A stretch of DNA of 64,000 nt from Hominimerdicola alba. Its GTDB lineage: Bacteria; Bacillota; Clostridia; Oscillospirales; Ruminococcaceae. The stretch covers positions 1 to 64,000 of the forward strand of contig NZ_FOKQ01000025.1 in NCBI RefSeq assembly GCF_900112155.1, in the 5' to 3' direction. Below the pieces are notes generated by a model. It was not told the origin of the DNA, made no database searches, and was given only the letters and a program-made list of their open reading frames with translations. Position 1 is the first letter of the stretch. Every line of letters starts with the position of its first letter. Below, one piece after another: positions 25,881-34,739 of this stretch. A program made the translations under genes and the position numbers.

Positions 25881-27662
25881 ATGGCTCTTGACGGAGTATT
25901 TCTGAGTGAGATAAAAAAGGAACTCATGCCGCTTATCGGCGGAAGAGTGGATAAGATACATCAGCCTTCAAAAGGTGAGCTGCTTTTTGCACTGCGCACC
26001 TATGACGGTCTTAAAAAACTGCTGATAAATACGGTGGCAGGCACGGCAAGACTTCATCTGACAAATGCGGATATCGAAAACCCGAAACAGCCCCCCATGT
26101 TCTGTATGCTGATGAGAAAACACCTTTCGGGTGCAAAGCTTGTTGATATAAGACAGCCCGATTTCGAGCGCGTAATTATGATGGATTTCGATGCTACCAA
26201 CGAACTGGGTGATATGGTAAGGCTGACAGTGACTGTTGAACTCATGGGCAGAAGAGCAAATCTGCTGCTGACAGATGAGGATGGAAAAGTTATAGACAGC
26301 ATAAAGCGAGTGTCTACCGAAGTATCCGAGACCCCGGTGCTTCCCGGAGTAGTCTATACCCTCCCCGAAAGCGACGGCAGACTTTCTCTGACGGAATGTT
26401 CAAGGGAAGAGTTTGAAGAAAAGCTGGCAGAGTCCGCAAAGCAGGAACTCTCAAAGGGCATAATGAAGACCCTGCAAGGCATATCCCCCGTATTCGCAAG
26501 AGAGTGCGCTTTCTTTACCTCACATTCAGCCGAAGTCATAGTCGGTGAAATGACCCCAGACCATAAGGACAGACTGTGGTTCTATATCAAAAAGATCAGG
26601 GAACAGATCGAAAAATGCGAAAATAAATTCACCGTGATAAAGACCACAAGCGGCGAACTGAAAGACTTCTGTTTCTGCAATATAGATCAGTACGGCGGAC
26701 TTATGGTGACAAAACAGTTTGAGAGCGCATCCGCACTGCTGGATTATTTCTATTCCGAAAGAGACAGCCTTTCCCGTACAAGACAAAAGGCTCAGGACCT
26801 TTTCAGACTTCTGGCAAATACCATCGACAGAACAGAATCAAGGGTGAAAAATCAACAGCTTGAACTGAAAGACTGTGCTAAAAGAGAACAGCTGAAACAG
26901 TACGGCGACCTCATCACAGCGAACCTTTACACACTTGAAAAAGGCATGACAGAAGCTAAACTCATAAACTTCTACGACCCAGAACAGAGCGAAGTCACCG
27001 TAAAGCTGGATAAACGCCTGACCCCAGTCCAGAATGCCCAGAAGTATTTCAAGGAATACCGCAAACTGGATACCGCGGAGAAAGTTCTTGAAAAACTGAT
27101 ATCCCAGGGCGAAGAGGAAGCAAAGTACCTCGATACAGTTCTCGATGCCCTGACAAGAGCGAGAACAGAGGGCGATATCGCCGCACTAAGACAGGAACTT
27201 ACCGAACAGGGATATATCAGCCGAAGCAGACAGAAAGGCAAACCGCCAAAAGCACTTCCGCCGATGAAGTTCAAATCCAGCGAGGGATATGAGATCCGCG
27301 TGGGCAGAAATAACGCCCAGAACGACAGACTGACCTGTAAGGATTCCAAAAAGACAGATGTGTGGCTCCATGCAAAAGATATCACAGGCTGTCACGTAAT
27401 AATCAGCTGTCCCGACAGAGGAGAAGCCGCAAAGTTCACTCCAGATGAACTCCCCCCCGACCGCACCATAGAAGAAGCAGCGATGATAGCGGCATACTAT
27501 TCAAAAGCTAAAAATTCATCGAGATGTGATGTGGATTATACCTTTGTAAAGTTCGTAAAGAAACCTGCGGGCTCGAAACCGGGCATGGTTATATTTACGC
27601 ATAACTATACGATAACGGTAAAACCGGATGAAGAGATAGTGCAGGGATTGGAAAATCAGTAA
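25881..27662 (+). CDS. rqcH: NFACT-family ribosome quality control protein (RqcH/FbpA)
   Basis: The protein has the NFACT-N domain (ALDGVFLSEIKKELMPLIGGRVDKIHQPSKGE), central coiled coils (about 300-420) and the NFACT-R domain (EGYEIRVGRNNAQNDRLTCKDSKKTDVWLHAKDITGCHVII). RqcH binds split 50S subunits carrying tRNA and adds poly-Ala tails to stalled chains. The residue pair usually given as Asp-Arg in its N domain reads Glu-Arg here (DFERVIMMDF). Length 593 is usual. The old label as a fibronectin-binding protein is misleading. A structured repeat begins at the stop codon. Confidence 0.88.
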   Translation: MALDGVFLSEIKKELMPLIGGRVDKIHQPSKGELLFALRTYDGLKKLLINTVAGTARLHLTNADIENPKQPPMFCMLMRKHLSGAKLVDIRQPDFERVIMMDFDATNELGDMVRLTVTVELMGRRANLLLTDEDGKVIDSIKRVSTEVSETPVLPGVVYTLPESDGRLSLTECSREEFEEKLAESAKQELSKGIMKTLQGISPVFARECAFFTSHSAEVIVGEMTPDHKDRLWFYIKKIREQIEKCENKFTVIKTTSGELKDFCFCNIDQYGGLMVTKQFESASALLDYFYSERDSLSRTRQKAQDLFRLLANTIDRTESRVKNQQLELKDCAKREQLKQYGDLITANLYTLEKGMTEAKLINFYDPEQSEVTVKLDKRLTPVQNAQKYFKEYRKLDTAEKVLEKLISQGEEEAKYLDTVLDALTRARTEGDIAALRQELTEQGYISRSRQKGKPPKALPPMKFKSSEGYEIRVGRNNAQNDRLTCKDSKKTDVWLHAKDITGCHVIISCPDRGEAAKFTPDELPPDRTIEEAAMIAAYYSKAKNSSRCDVDYTFVKFVKKPAGSKPGMVIFTHNYTITVKPDEEIVQGLENQ

Positions 27663-27972
27663 AGTGCGGAAACTGCCAAGGAAGAGAGCTTTGGCTCAAG
27701 CCTTTCGCGAAAGGCTTGCGGGAGTTTGAGGGCAGAGCCCTCAATCACCAAGGCGCAAAGCCAAAATGCATAGCGAACTATAAGCGCATAGCAAACTTCC
27801 GACCAAATGGGCGCGGCAATATCAAAAAATCGATCGTGGACAAATCTTGTGTCCACGCTCAAACTATGTGCGAAAATATATTGTCGCGCCTGCCGTCAAA
27901 CAGCGATAGCGTATTTGATGGCTCGAACCGAGGAACGAGGGGCGACAAACCCCCGCACAAACCATCCCTGTG
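27663..27972 (+). repeat. Modular structured intergenic repeat, copy 1
   Basis: The repeat starts with GCGGAAACTGCCAAGGA (27665-27681) and GCCTTTCGCGAAAGGC. It contains GCGCGGCAATAT (27811-27822) paired with ATATTGTCGCGC (27878-27889), and inner CGTGGACA (27835-27842) paired with TGTCCACG (27850-27857). Related copies lie at 32186-32515 (inverted) and 49205-49545. Confidence 0.75.
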
Positions 27973-28002
27973 ACCAACTGCCTCAGTACATTAAATCAAA
28001 AA

Positions 28003-28018
28003 TGTTCCACGTGGAACA
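28003..28018. promoter_or_regulatory. parS-like site, isolated
   Basis: TGTTCCACGTGGAACA is a perfect palindrome, matching the parS consensus in its CACGTG core and most flanks. It lies about 6 kb left of dnaA, away from the main parS array. Confidence 0.75.
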
Positions 28019-28103
28019 TTTGTTCAAAACTCAAAAGAGATACGGCTGTATCCGACTTTCGGAAAGTACATTGTCAACAAAGCTGAGTCTCAGAGGAGTA
28101 AAA

Positions 28104-28214
28104 ATGACCGCGGCACTATACCTCAGTAAGCACATTTGTATGTACTCATACTCCAAAGTATCCCACCGCATACGACCACATCCCAACTCAAGCCAACCCC
28201 TGCCAAGACAATAA
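28104..28214 (+). CDS. Possible 36-aa short ORF
   Basis: GAGGAG lies six bases before the ATG at 28104. The frame reads MTAALYLSKHICMYSYSKVSHRIR. It lies between a parS-like site and the jag terminator; no homologue is recognised. It is likely noise. Confidence 0.2.
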   Translation: MTAALYLSKHICMYSYSKVSHRIRPHPNSSQPLPRQ

Positions 28215-28218
28215 CACC

Positions 28219-28253
28219 AAAAAAGAGCGGAAACCAAAATTTCCGCTCTTTTT
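28219..28253. terminator. Bidirectional terminator after jag
   Basis: GAGCGGAAA (28225-28233) pairs with TTTCCGCTC (28240-28248), with A-runs on one side and T-runs on the other. It would terminate the leftward yidC-jag operon and rightward transcripts. Confidence 0.8.
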
Positions 28254-28265
28254 ATAATGCTGTTA

Positions 28266-29075
28266 TCAGATATCGATCTTGGAATACAGACCCGAACCGA
28301 GCATTGAATCCTCGGGCTTGGGCTTCTTGTACTCTTTCTCAAAGCTTGTGGTGAAATCAAAGCCTGTGCTCTGAGGACGTCTGCCGCCCTTTCTTCCACC
28401 GCCGTTTCTTCTGTTGCCGCCCTTGCCGCCGCGCTTGAAATCTCTTCCGCCGCGTCTGGGATTGGTGGAGCTGATTATTACCTTTCTGTAAGGATCCTCA
28501 CCCTTGGACTGAGAAGTAACACCCTCTATCTCGGATACAGCCGCATGGATGATGCGTCTCTCGTAAGGGTTCATAGGCTCCAGCGCAGAAGATCTGCCGC
28601 TCTTCTTGACGTTGTTAGCTATCTTAGCAGCCAGCTCTTCAAGCTGCTTCTTTCTTCTCTCACGGAAACCGTTGGAGTCAGTAGTTATTCTGAAATACTC
28701 TCTGTCAACCTTGTTGCAAACCAGAGAAGCCAGATACTGCAGTGAATCCAGTAGCTCGCCCTTGGCACCTATCATCTCGCTAAATCCGTCGCCGTTAATC
28801 TCCAGTGAGATACCGTTCTCGATCTCAGTTACATCAATGGTGATATTCTCGACGCCCATGCCTGTCAGTACTTTTCTGATGTACTTAACAGTAATATCTG
28901 TCTTTGTCTCGGTGTATTCCGCTTCAACTCTTGCATCGCCCTTCACTTTACCAAAAAGGGACTTCTTAGGCTCTTCAATAACAGTAAAGTTGATCTTGTC
29001 CTCGCTCACACCGAATTCCTGTGCAGCCAGGGCCTTTGCCTCCTCAACTGTGGGGGCAGAAAATTCCTGCTTCAT
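28266..29075 (-). CDS. jag: RNA-binding protein Jag (KhpB/EloR)
   Basis: The order is Jag-N domain (residues 1-50, AKALAAQEFGVSEDKINFTVIEEPKKSLFGKVKGDARVE), KH domain (about 90-140, GAKGELLDSLQYLASLV) and R3H domain (about 140-205, ERRIIHAAVSEIEGVTSQSKGEDPYRKVII). A Gly/Arg-rich RGG-like extension (about 207-235) follows. Jag homologues bind RNA with KhpA and affect cell elongation. It lies immediately downstream of yidC, as in most Firmicutes, and is longer than the roughly 210-residue Bacillus form because of the RGG tail. Confidence 0.92.
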   Translation of the reverse strand: MKQEFSAPTVEEAKALAAQEFGVSEDKINFTVIEEPKKSLFGKVKGDARVEAEYTETKTDITVKYIRKVLTGMGVENITIDVTEIENGISLEINGDGFSEMIGAKGELLDSLQYLASLVCNKVDREYFRITTDSNGFRERRKKQLEELAAKIANNVKKSGRSSALEPMNPYERRIIHAAVSEIEGVTSQSKGEDPYRKVIISSTNPRRGGRDFKRGGKGGNRRNGGGRKGGRRPQSTGFDFTTSFEKEYKKPKPEDSMLGSGLYSKIDI

Positions 29076-29129
29076 AAGTCAAGCTCTCCTCTCGTGTTTA
29101 TTATATCTCATCAGGATATCCTGTGAAAT

Positions 29130-30527
29130 TCAGTTTCCGTATTTTTTCGCCATCTTTTCACGCGCCTTGCGAAGCTTCTCTCTCTGCTCATCGGTGAGAT
29201 CCTTTTCGTCCTCATCCATCTCTTCAGCAGCTCTCTGTCTTGCTTCGTTTATCTTCTTGCGCTGTTCCTGCTTGATCTCGTTCTTGCTCTTCTTCTTGGG
29301 CTCTTCGTAATCGTCGCCGCCTGCCTGCTTTCTGATCTCCGCAGGATCCTTGCCGGCTGCTACCAGCTGAGCCTCTGCCATCTTCTGCATAAGGTTCTGC
29401 TTGCCGCTGGTCTTCTTCTTTGCCATATCCTTCTCAACAAGCTCTGCCACGTGCTCGGGAGTATATATCTTGTTGAGTATGATGATCTGGAAAATACCGA
29501 ACAGTGATGAGAAGCACCAGTAAATACCCAGACCGATAGGATACTTGAATGTGATCCACAGTGAGAATACAGGCATGAAATACATCATCAGCGCTGTAGA
29601 ACCAGTCATCTTAGCCATTGCAGGATTGTTCTTCTTGCTGTAATGCTGGCTGATCATTGTAGTCAGCAGGTTCAGCAGGAAGCTGAGTATAGGTACAAGA
29701 CAAGTTACCTTTTTGTCTTTCCAGCTGGGTGTAGTTCCCAGATATATGCCTAAGAATTCATAGTTGAAATCTTCCGAGAAATTCTTCAGTTCAGTAGATA
29801 CAACACTAAGCACATCAGCATATTCGCCGTTTTTATCCTGTGCAAATACGAATGTCATCAGCTCAGGTCTGCCCTCGATAAGGTTCTGTGCGAAATACTT
29901 ATCGTCAAGTACGAACTGATCGATATCATTGTGGAGCTTTATAGCATCGATAACATTATCGATGCCGCTTTCCTTCTTAAAGGTCTTTGCAGACTTGGGA
30001 TACTCTTCCTCGTCCTTGAAAAGGTCTTCCAGCTTCTCATAAGGGTCCTTGCCATCAGCCTCATAGCCTGCGATAAGCTCTTCAAGAGTAGTATCGTGGC
30101 TCTCGACTTCCGCACTTACTATATGCAGCTGCTTTATCATCTGGTTTGAAGCCTTGACATCGTCCTTTTCCAGATTTGATACATAAGTCAGAGGACCATA
30201 GATAACAGGTATCATCGCGAACAGTATCAGCATCAGTACAAGCATCGGCATACAGCTTGCCATAGGGTTTACGCCTGTCTCCGAATACAGTGCCATCTGT
30301 TCTTCCTGAAGCTTCTGCTTGTTCTTGCCGTACTTCTTTTCCAGCTCATCAAGCTTCGGTTTCAGCATAGCCATGCTCGCTGTGCTCTTCTGCTGTTTTA
30401 TATTCAAAGGGAATAACAGCACCTTAGTTATCAGCGTGAATACAAGCAGGGCTATACCGTAATTCTTAAATACATAGTAACAGCCCTTCATTATCCATCC
30501 CAATGGGATAGCAATAAGGTCAAACAA
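29130..30527 (-). CDS. yidC: Membrane protein insertase YidC/Oxa1
   Basis: The first helix (LIAIPLGWIMKGCYYVFKNYGIALLVFTLITKVLLFPL) and QQKSTASMAMLKPKLDELEKKYGKN are typical of YidC, with the conserved Arg/Lys in helix 1. After the second helix (ASCMPMLVLMLILFAMIPV) there is an unusually long hydrophilic segment (residues 120-265) before the last helices. The basic C-terminal tail (about 370-465) may bind ribosomes. It inserts proteins into the cytoplasmic membrane. The inserted domain is larger than in Bacillus SpoIIIJ/YqjG. Upstream yidD and rnpA complete the operon. Confidence 0.9.
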   Translation of the reverse strand: MFDLIAIPLGWIMKGCYYVFKNYGIALLVFTLITKVLLFPLNIKQQKSTASMAMLKPKLDELEKKYGKNKQKLQEEQMALYSETGVNPMASCMPMLVLMLILFAMIPVIYGPLTYVSNLEKDDVKASNQMIKQLHIVSAEVESHDTTLEELIAGYEADGKDPYEKLEDLFKDEEEYPKSAKTFKKESGIDNVIDAIKLHNDIDQFVLDDKYFAQNLIEGRPELMTFVFAQDKNGEYADVLSVVSTELKNFSEDFNYEFLGIYLGTTPSWKDKKVTCLVPILSFLLNLLTTMISQHYSKKNNPAMAKMTGSTALMMYFMPVFSLWITFKYPIGLGIYWCFSSLFGIFQIIILNKIYTPEHVAELVEKDMAKKKTSGKQNLMQKMAEAQLVAAGKDPAEIRKQAGGDDYEEPKKKSKNEIKQEQRKKINEARQRAAEEMDEDEKDLTDEQREKLRKAREKMAKKYGN

Positions 30528-30620
30528 TTTAACTCCTCTTTTCTTTCAATTCATTTTATGGCAAATGGGGTACTACCCCACATTCACCACAATGTGCGAA
30601 CACATTACTTTCCTTGATAT

Positions 30621-30718
30621 CTGTTTTGAAATAACTTGCAAATTCAACTCTGCCAAACTTTGCAATGCAAATGTATCACAACTGTTTTACAGCGAACATA
30701 CAACTTATTTCAAAACAG
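30621..30718. repeat. Inverted repeat between yidC and yidD
   Basis: CTGTTTTGAAATAA (30621-30634) is perfectly inverted at 30705-30718, with the match extending imperfectly (TTG). The 70-nt central segment has no gene. Confidence 0.6.
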
Positions 30719-30726
30719 TTCCTTAC

Positions 30727-30987
30727 TTATTTCCGTCCTTTTATCTTAAAATAATCTATCCTGACCTTGTCGGGGACTTCATCTATCCCTCCCAGAGACC
30801 ACGGATTGCACCGCAGAATTCTCCACACCGTAAGCACCGTACCCATAAGAAATCCGTGTTTCTCATAAGCCGTCAGCGCATAGGAAGAACAAGTCGGATA
30901 ATATTTGCACTGCGCAGGCAGCGCAGGACTTATAAATTTCCTGTATGCCTTGATAGGCAGTCTTGCCAGCCATGCAAAGGGCGACAT
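30727..30987 (-). CDS. yidD: Membrane protein insertion efficiency factor YidD
   Basis: [34 protein letters not shown] and [19 protein letters not shown] contain the three conserved Cys residues and the hydrophobic/basic pattern of YidD (86 residues). It helps the YidC machine insert proteins. It lies nine bases downstream of rnpA on the same strand. Confidence 0.92.
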   Translation of the reverse strand: MSPFAWLARLPIKAYRKFISPALPAQCKYYPTCSSYALTAYEKHGFLMGTVLTVWRILRCNPWSLGGIDEVPDKVRIDYFKIKGRK

Positions 30988-30996
30988 ATATTTCCC

Positions 30997-31377
30997 TTAC
31001 CTTTTTTTCTTATTCCTGGATTTTTCAAAAGCCCCGTTCTGCGCGGCTTTTTCCATCTCACAGAATAGCTTTTCCCTGATAAAACTTTCCATCTCCGCAG
31101 AGGTCCTCTCAGCAGCGTCGTTCCTGCCGACAAAGATAATGTCGTAGCCTATTGGAAAATCGGTCTCGCAGAGCCTGTAAGCAGCCCTGACTATCCTTTT
31201 CACCCTGTTTCTGCACACCGCGTTGCCAAGTTTTTTGCCCGCGGTTATGCCCAGCCTGTTGAACGGCGTACCATTGGGATAAAAATACGCACACACATAT
31301 CCGCATACAGCATACCGCCCGCTGCGGTAACACCTCTGGAATGACTTGTTATCCTTTATCACCTGTGTGAACAGCAT
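30997..31377 (-). CDS. rnpA: Ribonuclease P protein component
   Basis: The RNR motif is GNAVCRNRVKRIVRAAYR, preceded by LGITAGKKLGNAVCRNRVKR. The protein binds RNase P RNA and processes tRNA 5' leaders. Length 126 is usual. It lies between yidD and rpmH. The 276-bp gap to rpmH shows a short hairpin (CCGCAG at 31543-31548 against CTGCGG at 31554-31559) and no gene. Confidence 0.92.
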   Translation of the reverse strand: MLFTQVIKDNKSFQRCYRSGRYAVCGYVCAYFYPNGTPFNRLGITAGKKLGNAVCRNRVKRIVRAAYRLCETDFPIGYDIIFVGRNDAAERTSAEMESFIREKLFCEMEKAAQNGAFEKSRNKKKR

Positions 31378-31653
31378 ATCTTTCCTCTCCGAATGTATAT
31401 TATATCAAACGGCAGTATCCCCACCGTTCACTATAAAATGTTAATTTATTAACAAAATTAATTTACTCATAAAAAGATAAAGACCTTATACCAAACAAAC
31501 GCATACGATCAGAACGCCGCGCAGAAAATGCACGAATAAGACCCGCAGAAATACTGCGGATCACGGTCTGCAAGAAAAACTGCGACCTTTCTGTGCATAA
31601 CCTGCAAAGCGTCTGTATGACACTGTTTGCTGGTATACGGTCATTGCTCTTTA

Positions 31654-31788
31654 TCAGTGAGTCAGTCTTGCTCTGCCTCTTGCTCTTCTGCGAGCCAGCA
31701 CCTTTCTGCCGTTAGCAGTAGCCATTCTCTTTCTGAAGCCGTGGACCTTTTTCCTCTGGAGCTTCTTAGGCTGATATGTTCTCTTCAT
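31654..31788 (-). CDS. rpmH: 50S ribosomal protein L34
   Basis: The start at 31788 gives [44 protein letters not shown], 44 residues and almost perfectly canonical. AGGAGAGTGAAACAGAC supplies the ribosome-binding site. A longer reading from 31851 has no support. It heads the leftward operon rpmH-rnpA-yidD-yidC-jag, starting from the origin side. Confidence 0.98.
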   Translation of the reverse strand: MKRTYQPKKLQRKKVHGFRKRMATANGRKVLARRRARGRARLTH

Positions 31789-31918
31789 GTCTGTTTCACT
31801 CTCCTTTTTGCACGTCCCGAGCATTTTACAACTGTACCCTTTACAGGACACACCCGCAAAAATTGTCGGAAAAAATTATCCATAGCCTGTCTTGTAGACA
31901 TAGCCCTTGTAATTTAAC

Positions 31919-31948
31919 ATTATACCTTACTTACATATAGTTTGTCAA
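31919..31948 (-). promoter_or_regulatory. rpmH promoter
   Basis: TTGACA (complement of 31943-31948) and TATAAT (complement of 31919-31924) are 18 bp apart, 131 bp before the rpmH start. Confidence 0.75.
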
Positions 31949-32185
31949 GTCAGTTCATAATTTATTTAATTATTATTTATATATTTATTATTTTTTTTGG
32001 TGAGATTTGGAGTTTCATTGCTGAAAACTTCTTCTCGGGCTTTGATTCTTTGTAAGATCGGGGATTTTCGGATTTTCGCACCTCGTTCCTTGGTATGCGA
32101 TTGTATGCGATCGCATTGGTTCGGATATTCTTAGTTGTATTTTGGAAATGTTCTTAACTATCCATCGATAGTTTGCTGATTTTCG

Positions 32186-32515
32186 CCACTCGTTCCTCGG
32201 GTCACGCCATCGGATAACAAGTTGTAGCTGTCAGCGTCTGAGTAGAGCGCGGGCGTTCATTTACGCGGGAAGATAGTGCGGAGACATTGTCGCCCCTGAC
32301 GGGTCGAGAAATCAACGAGCTATCGCCGTTGATTTCGGGCGCGGCAATATTCTCCGCAGATAGTTCGTGCGTGTGTCAAAGTTTTGCTCACGCTCTTGGT
32401 TTTAATATTGCCGCGAAATTCGCCAACGTTGACTGCGCCGAACGTATCCGACGCTAGGACCTTTTCGCGAAAAGCTTGACCAAAAGCTCTCCTCCTTGGC
32501 AGTTTCCGCAAGATT
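32186..32515 (-). repeat. Modular structured intergenic repeat, copy 3 (inverted)
   Basis: On the minus strand this begins GCGGAAACTGCCAAGGA (near 32511-32495) and contains the TTTTCGCGAAAAG stem. GCGCGGCAATAT (32339-32350) pairs with ATATTGCCGCG (32405-32415), and GCGTG (32369-32373) pairs with CACGC (32389-32393). TCGCCACTCGTTCCTCGG near 32185 is a further shared module. The rest of 31949-32646 has no gene. Confidence 0.72.
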
Positions 32516-32646
32516 GCTATCCCCTAACCCCATTAAGTAAAATTTTTATTAAATTTATATTTTCATTTGCATAATTCCCCGCAGATACACGAAAAAACCC
32601 CTAATGTCCGAATTATATATCAATACTATTATATATATAGGGGGTC

Positions 32647-32675
32647 TTGAAATTTAATTTGGAATGTGATATAAT
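32647..32675 (+). promoter_or_regulatory. dnaA promoter
   Basis: TTGAAA (32647-32652) and TATAAT (32670-32675) are 17 bp apart, giving a leader of about 160 nt before the dnaA start at 32837. No other gene lies in 32676-32836. Confidence 0.7.
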
Positions 32676-32836
32676 AAATTATATATTTGTGCCCTTTTTT
32701 AATTTTGGTAAAATCTGTAAATATTTATTTTTCCAAGATCTCCTGCGCTGCCTTATTGCAGGGGGTCTGATAAATGTGCCTCATCAAACTTAAATATCGG
32801 GTGCATACGGGTAAGATTTTAAGGAGGTCGTAAGAG

Positions 32837-34216
32837 TTGATCAACTCATTCAATGATGTATTTGAAGAGGTATTAAAATATTGCTATCGTCTGACAGGAA
32901 GCGACGTACCCAATGATAAGCGTATAAGCGAATCGGGATATCGTATGTGGATTCAGGTGCTCAAGCCCTATAAGATGGAAAACAATGTGGCGTACCTGCT
33001 TGCGAAAAGCGATTTTGTAAAGCAGCAGACCATGACCGCATACGGTGACGTTCTCAATAAAGCTTTTGAAGAAGTAATGGGATTCCCTATCAAGGTCGAT
33101 ATAATGGTTTCGGGCGAGGACGAGCCCGAGGAAAAGAAGGAGATCAGGATAGAGGATACCGAGCTTTCAGACGAAGTAGACGTATATACCTTCGATAATT
33201 TCATAAGAGGCAGCTCTAACAGCCTTGCTTATGCATTCTGTAATGCCGTTGCCGAAAAATACGATGTTAAAAACGCTGAGGAGATCGACCCCGACAAGGT
33301 GTTCAACCCCCTCATAATATACGGCGATTCCGGTCTTGGCAAAACTCACCTTATGAAGGCTATTGAGTATAAGGTAAGCAAAAGCCATCCCGAGCTGAAG
33401 ATAATCTATACCACGGGCGAAGCCTTCATCAATGAACTGGTAAAAGCCCTGGAATTCAAAGATACCGTAAATTTCCATGAAAAATACCGTAATGCCGATC
33501 TCCTGCTGATAGACGATATCCAGATAATCGCAGGCAAAGAGAGAATGCAGGACGAATTTTTCCATACATTCAACGAACTCTACAATGCCCGCAAGCAGAT
33601 AGTTCTCACATCTGATATCCTCCCCTCCAAGATGACAAAGCTTCAGGACAGGATATCCACCAGACTTAGTCTCGGTGTGCAGGCTGACGTACAGGCACCT
33701 GATTTTGAGACCAGAATGGCTATAATCAACCGCAAGGCTGAGCTGCTGGGTCTCAAACTCTCAGATAATGTAGTAAGACTTATTGCCGAAAAGCTGAAGA
33801 CCAATATCCGTCAGCTTGAAGGCACAGTCAAGAAGATCAAAGCTCTTACAATGTATACCAACGAATCTCCGTCCATATCCATGGCGCAGAGGGTCATCAA
33901 GGAGATAATCATATCCAATCAGCCCTCGGAGATCACCGTAGACAGGATCATATCCGAAGTTGCAAACGCATTCGATGTTACTGCCGATGATATCAAGTCG
34001 AATCACAGACATTCAAAGATATCCATCGCCAGAAAGATAACTATATATATATTGAAAGAGGTCAAGGGCATGACATACACCCAGATAGGCGATGCCCTCA
34101 ACAAGAACCACTCTACCATGACCATACACTACCGCGACGTATCAAATCTCCTGAAATCCAACAAGGAGATGAAGGATACAGTTGACGATATAATCAAAAA
34201 TCTCAAAGAGAAGTAA
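32837..34216 (+). CDS. dnaA: Chromosomal replication initiator DnaA
   Basis: The start is a TTG at 32837 with AAGGAGG nine bases upstream. Domain III has Walker A (GDSGLGKTHL), Walker B (LLLIDDIQ) and a sensor 2 region. Domain IV reads RKITIYILKEVKGMTYTQIGDALNKNHSTMTIHYRDV. The common signature GGRDHTTVIHA appears here as LNKNHSTMTIHY, so Asp of the base-contacting loop is Asn. Domain I is longer and less conserved than in Bacillus. Its DNA target may be altered; see findings. Confidence 0.95.
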   Translation: MINSFNDVFEEVLKYCYRLTGSDVPNDKRISESGYRMWIQVLKPYKMENNVAYLLAKSDFVKQQTMTAYGDVLNKAFEEVMGFPIKVDIMVSGEDEPEEKKEIRIEDTELSDEVDVYTFDNFIRGSSNSLAYAFCNAVAEKYDVKNAEEIDPDKVFNPLIIYGDSGLGKTHLMKAIEYKVSKSHPELKIIYTTGEAFINELVKALEFKDTVNFHEKYRNADLLLIDDIQIIAGKERMQDEFFHTFNELYNARKQIVLTSDILPSKMTKLQDRISTRLSLGVQADVQAPDFETRMAIINRKAELLGLKLSDNVVRLIAEKLKTNIRQLEGTVKKIKALTMYTNESPSISMAQRVIKEIIISNQPSEITVDRIISEVANAFDVTADDIKSNHRHSKISIARKITIYILKEVKGMTYTQIGDALNKNHSTMTIHYRDVSNLLKSNKEMKDTVDDIIKNLKEK

Positions 34217-34739
34217 TCAACAATGTCAGTTGCTTATTTGGGATAAACAAATTAAAATTTGTATTAGTTCTCAACATTTTCAACAGGTTTTTCAACAATT
34301 TGATCATCGGGATATTTATTGATATCTCGGGAAAACCTGACAGCATCCGACAGATTTTCAAAATTTTCATCATATGCTAAAATTTGTTTTAAAAGCCAAA
34401 AAGTTGAAAGTTTTTATACCCACATTTTTTCAACCGAGTTTTAGCTTTTAAACCAACAATTTCTAAACAATTCAACAGCCAAAAATTTAGCCAACATCTT
34501 CCCAACACACACCCAACAAAAACTCCCCCCACCGAAACCCGAAGTTCAAAGGGCTTTCACCCACTTTCCAACATTTTCAACACACACTACTACTAATACT
34601 AAAAATATATCTTAACTTTTGTTTTTCTTATCGCGAAAAACACACAGCTATGATAACACCACCTTTGAAAATTCAACAAGGCGGAAAACCGTCCCTAAAA
34701 AATAAAAATACATCAGCACCTAATGAAAGGATTGATAAT
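34217..34739 (+). other. dnaA-dnaN intergenic region, candidate oriC
   Basis: This 523-bp gap has no gene. It contains TTTTCAACA at 34277-34285, 34289-34297 and 34574-34582, with near matches around 34427. It is A/T-rich with CA-rich stretches. I saw no TTATCCACA. The location is where oriC or its DnaA box cluster usually lies in Firmicutes. Confidence 0.5.

Noticed and set aside
25881-27662. Fibronectin-binding adhesin
   Set aside because: No signal peptide; the NFACT domains fit RqcH.
27716-28399. Frames over the repeat and parS-like site after rqcH
   Set aside because: They follow repeat structure, not codon preference.
32320-32511. Minus-strand frame in the repeat near dnaA
   Set aside because: It lies wholly in the structured repeat and has no start signal.
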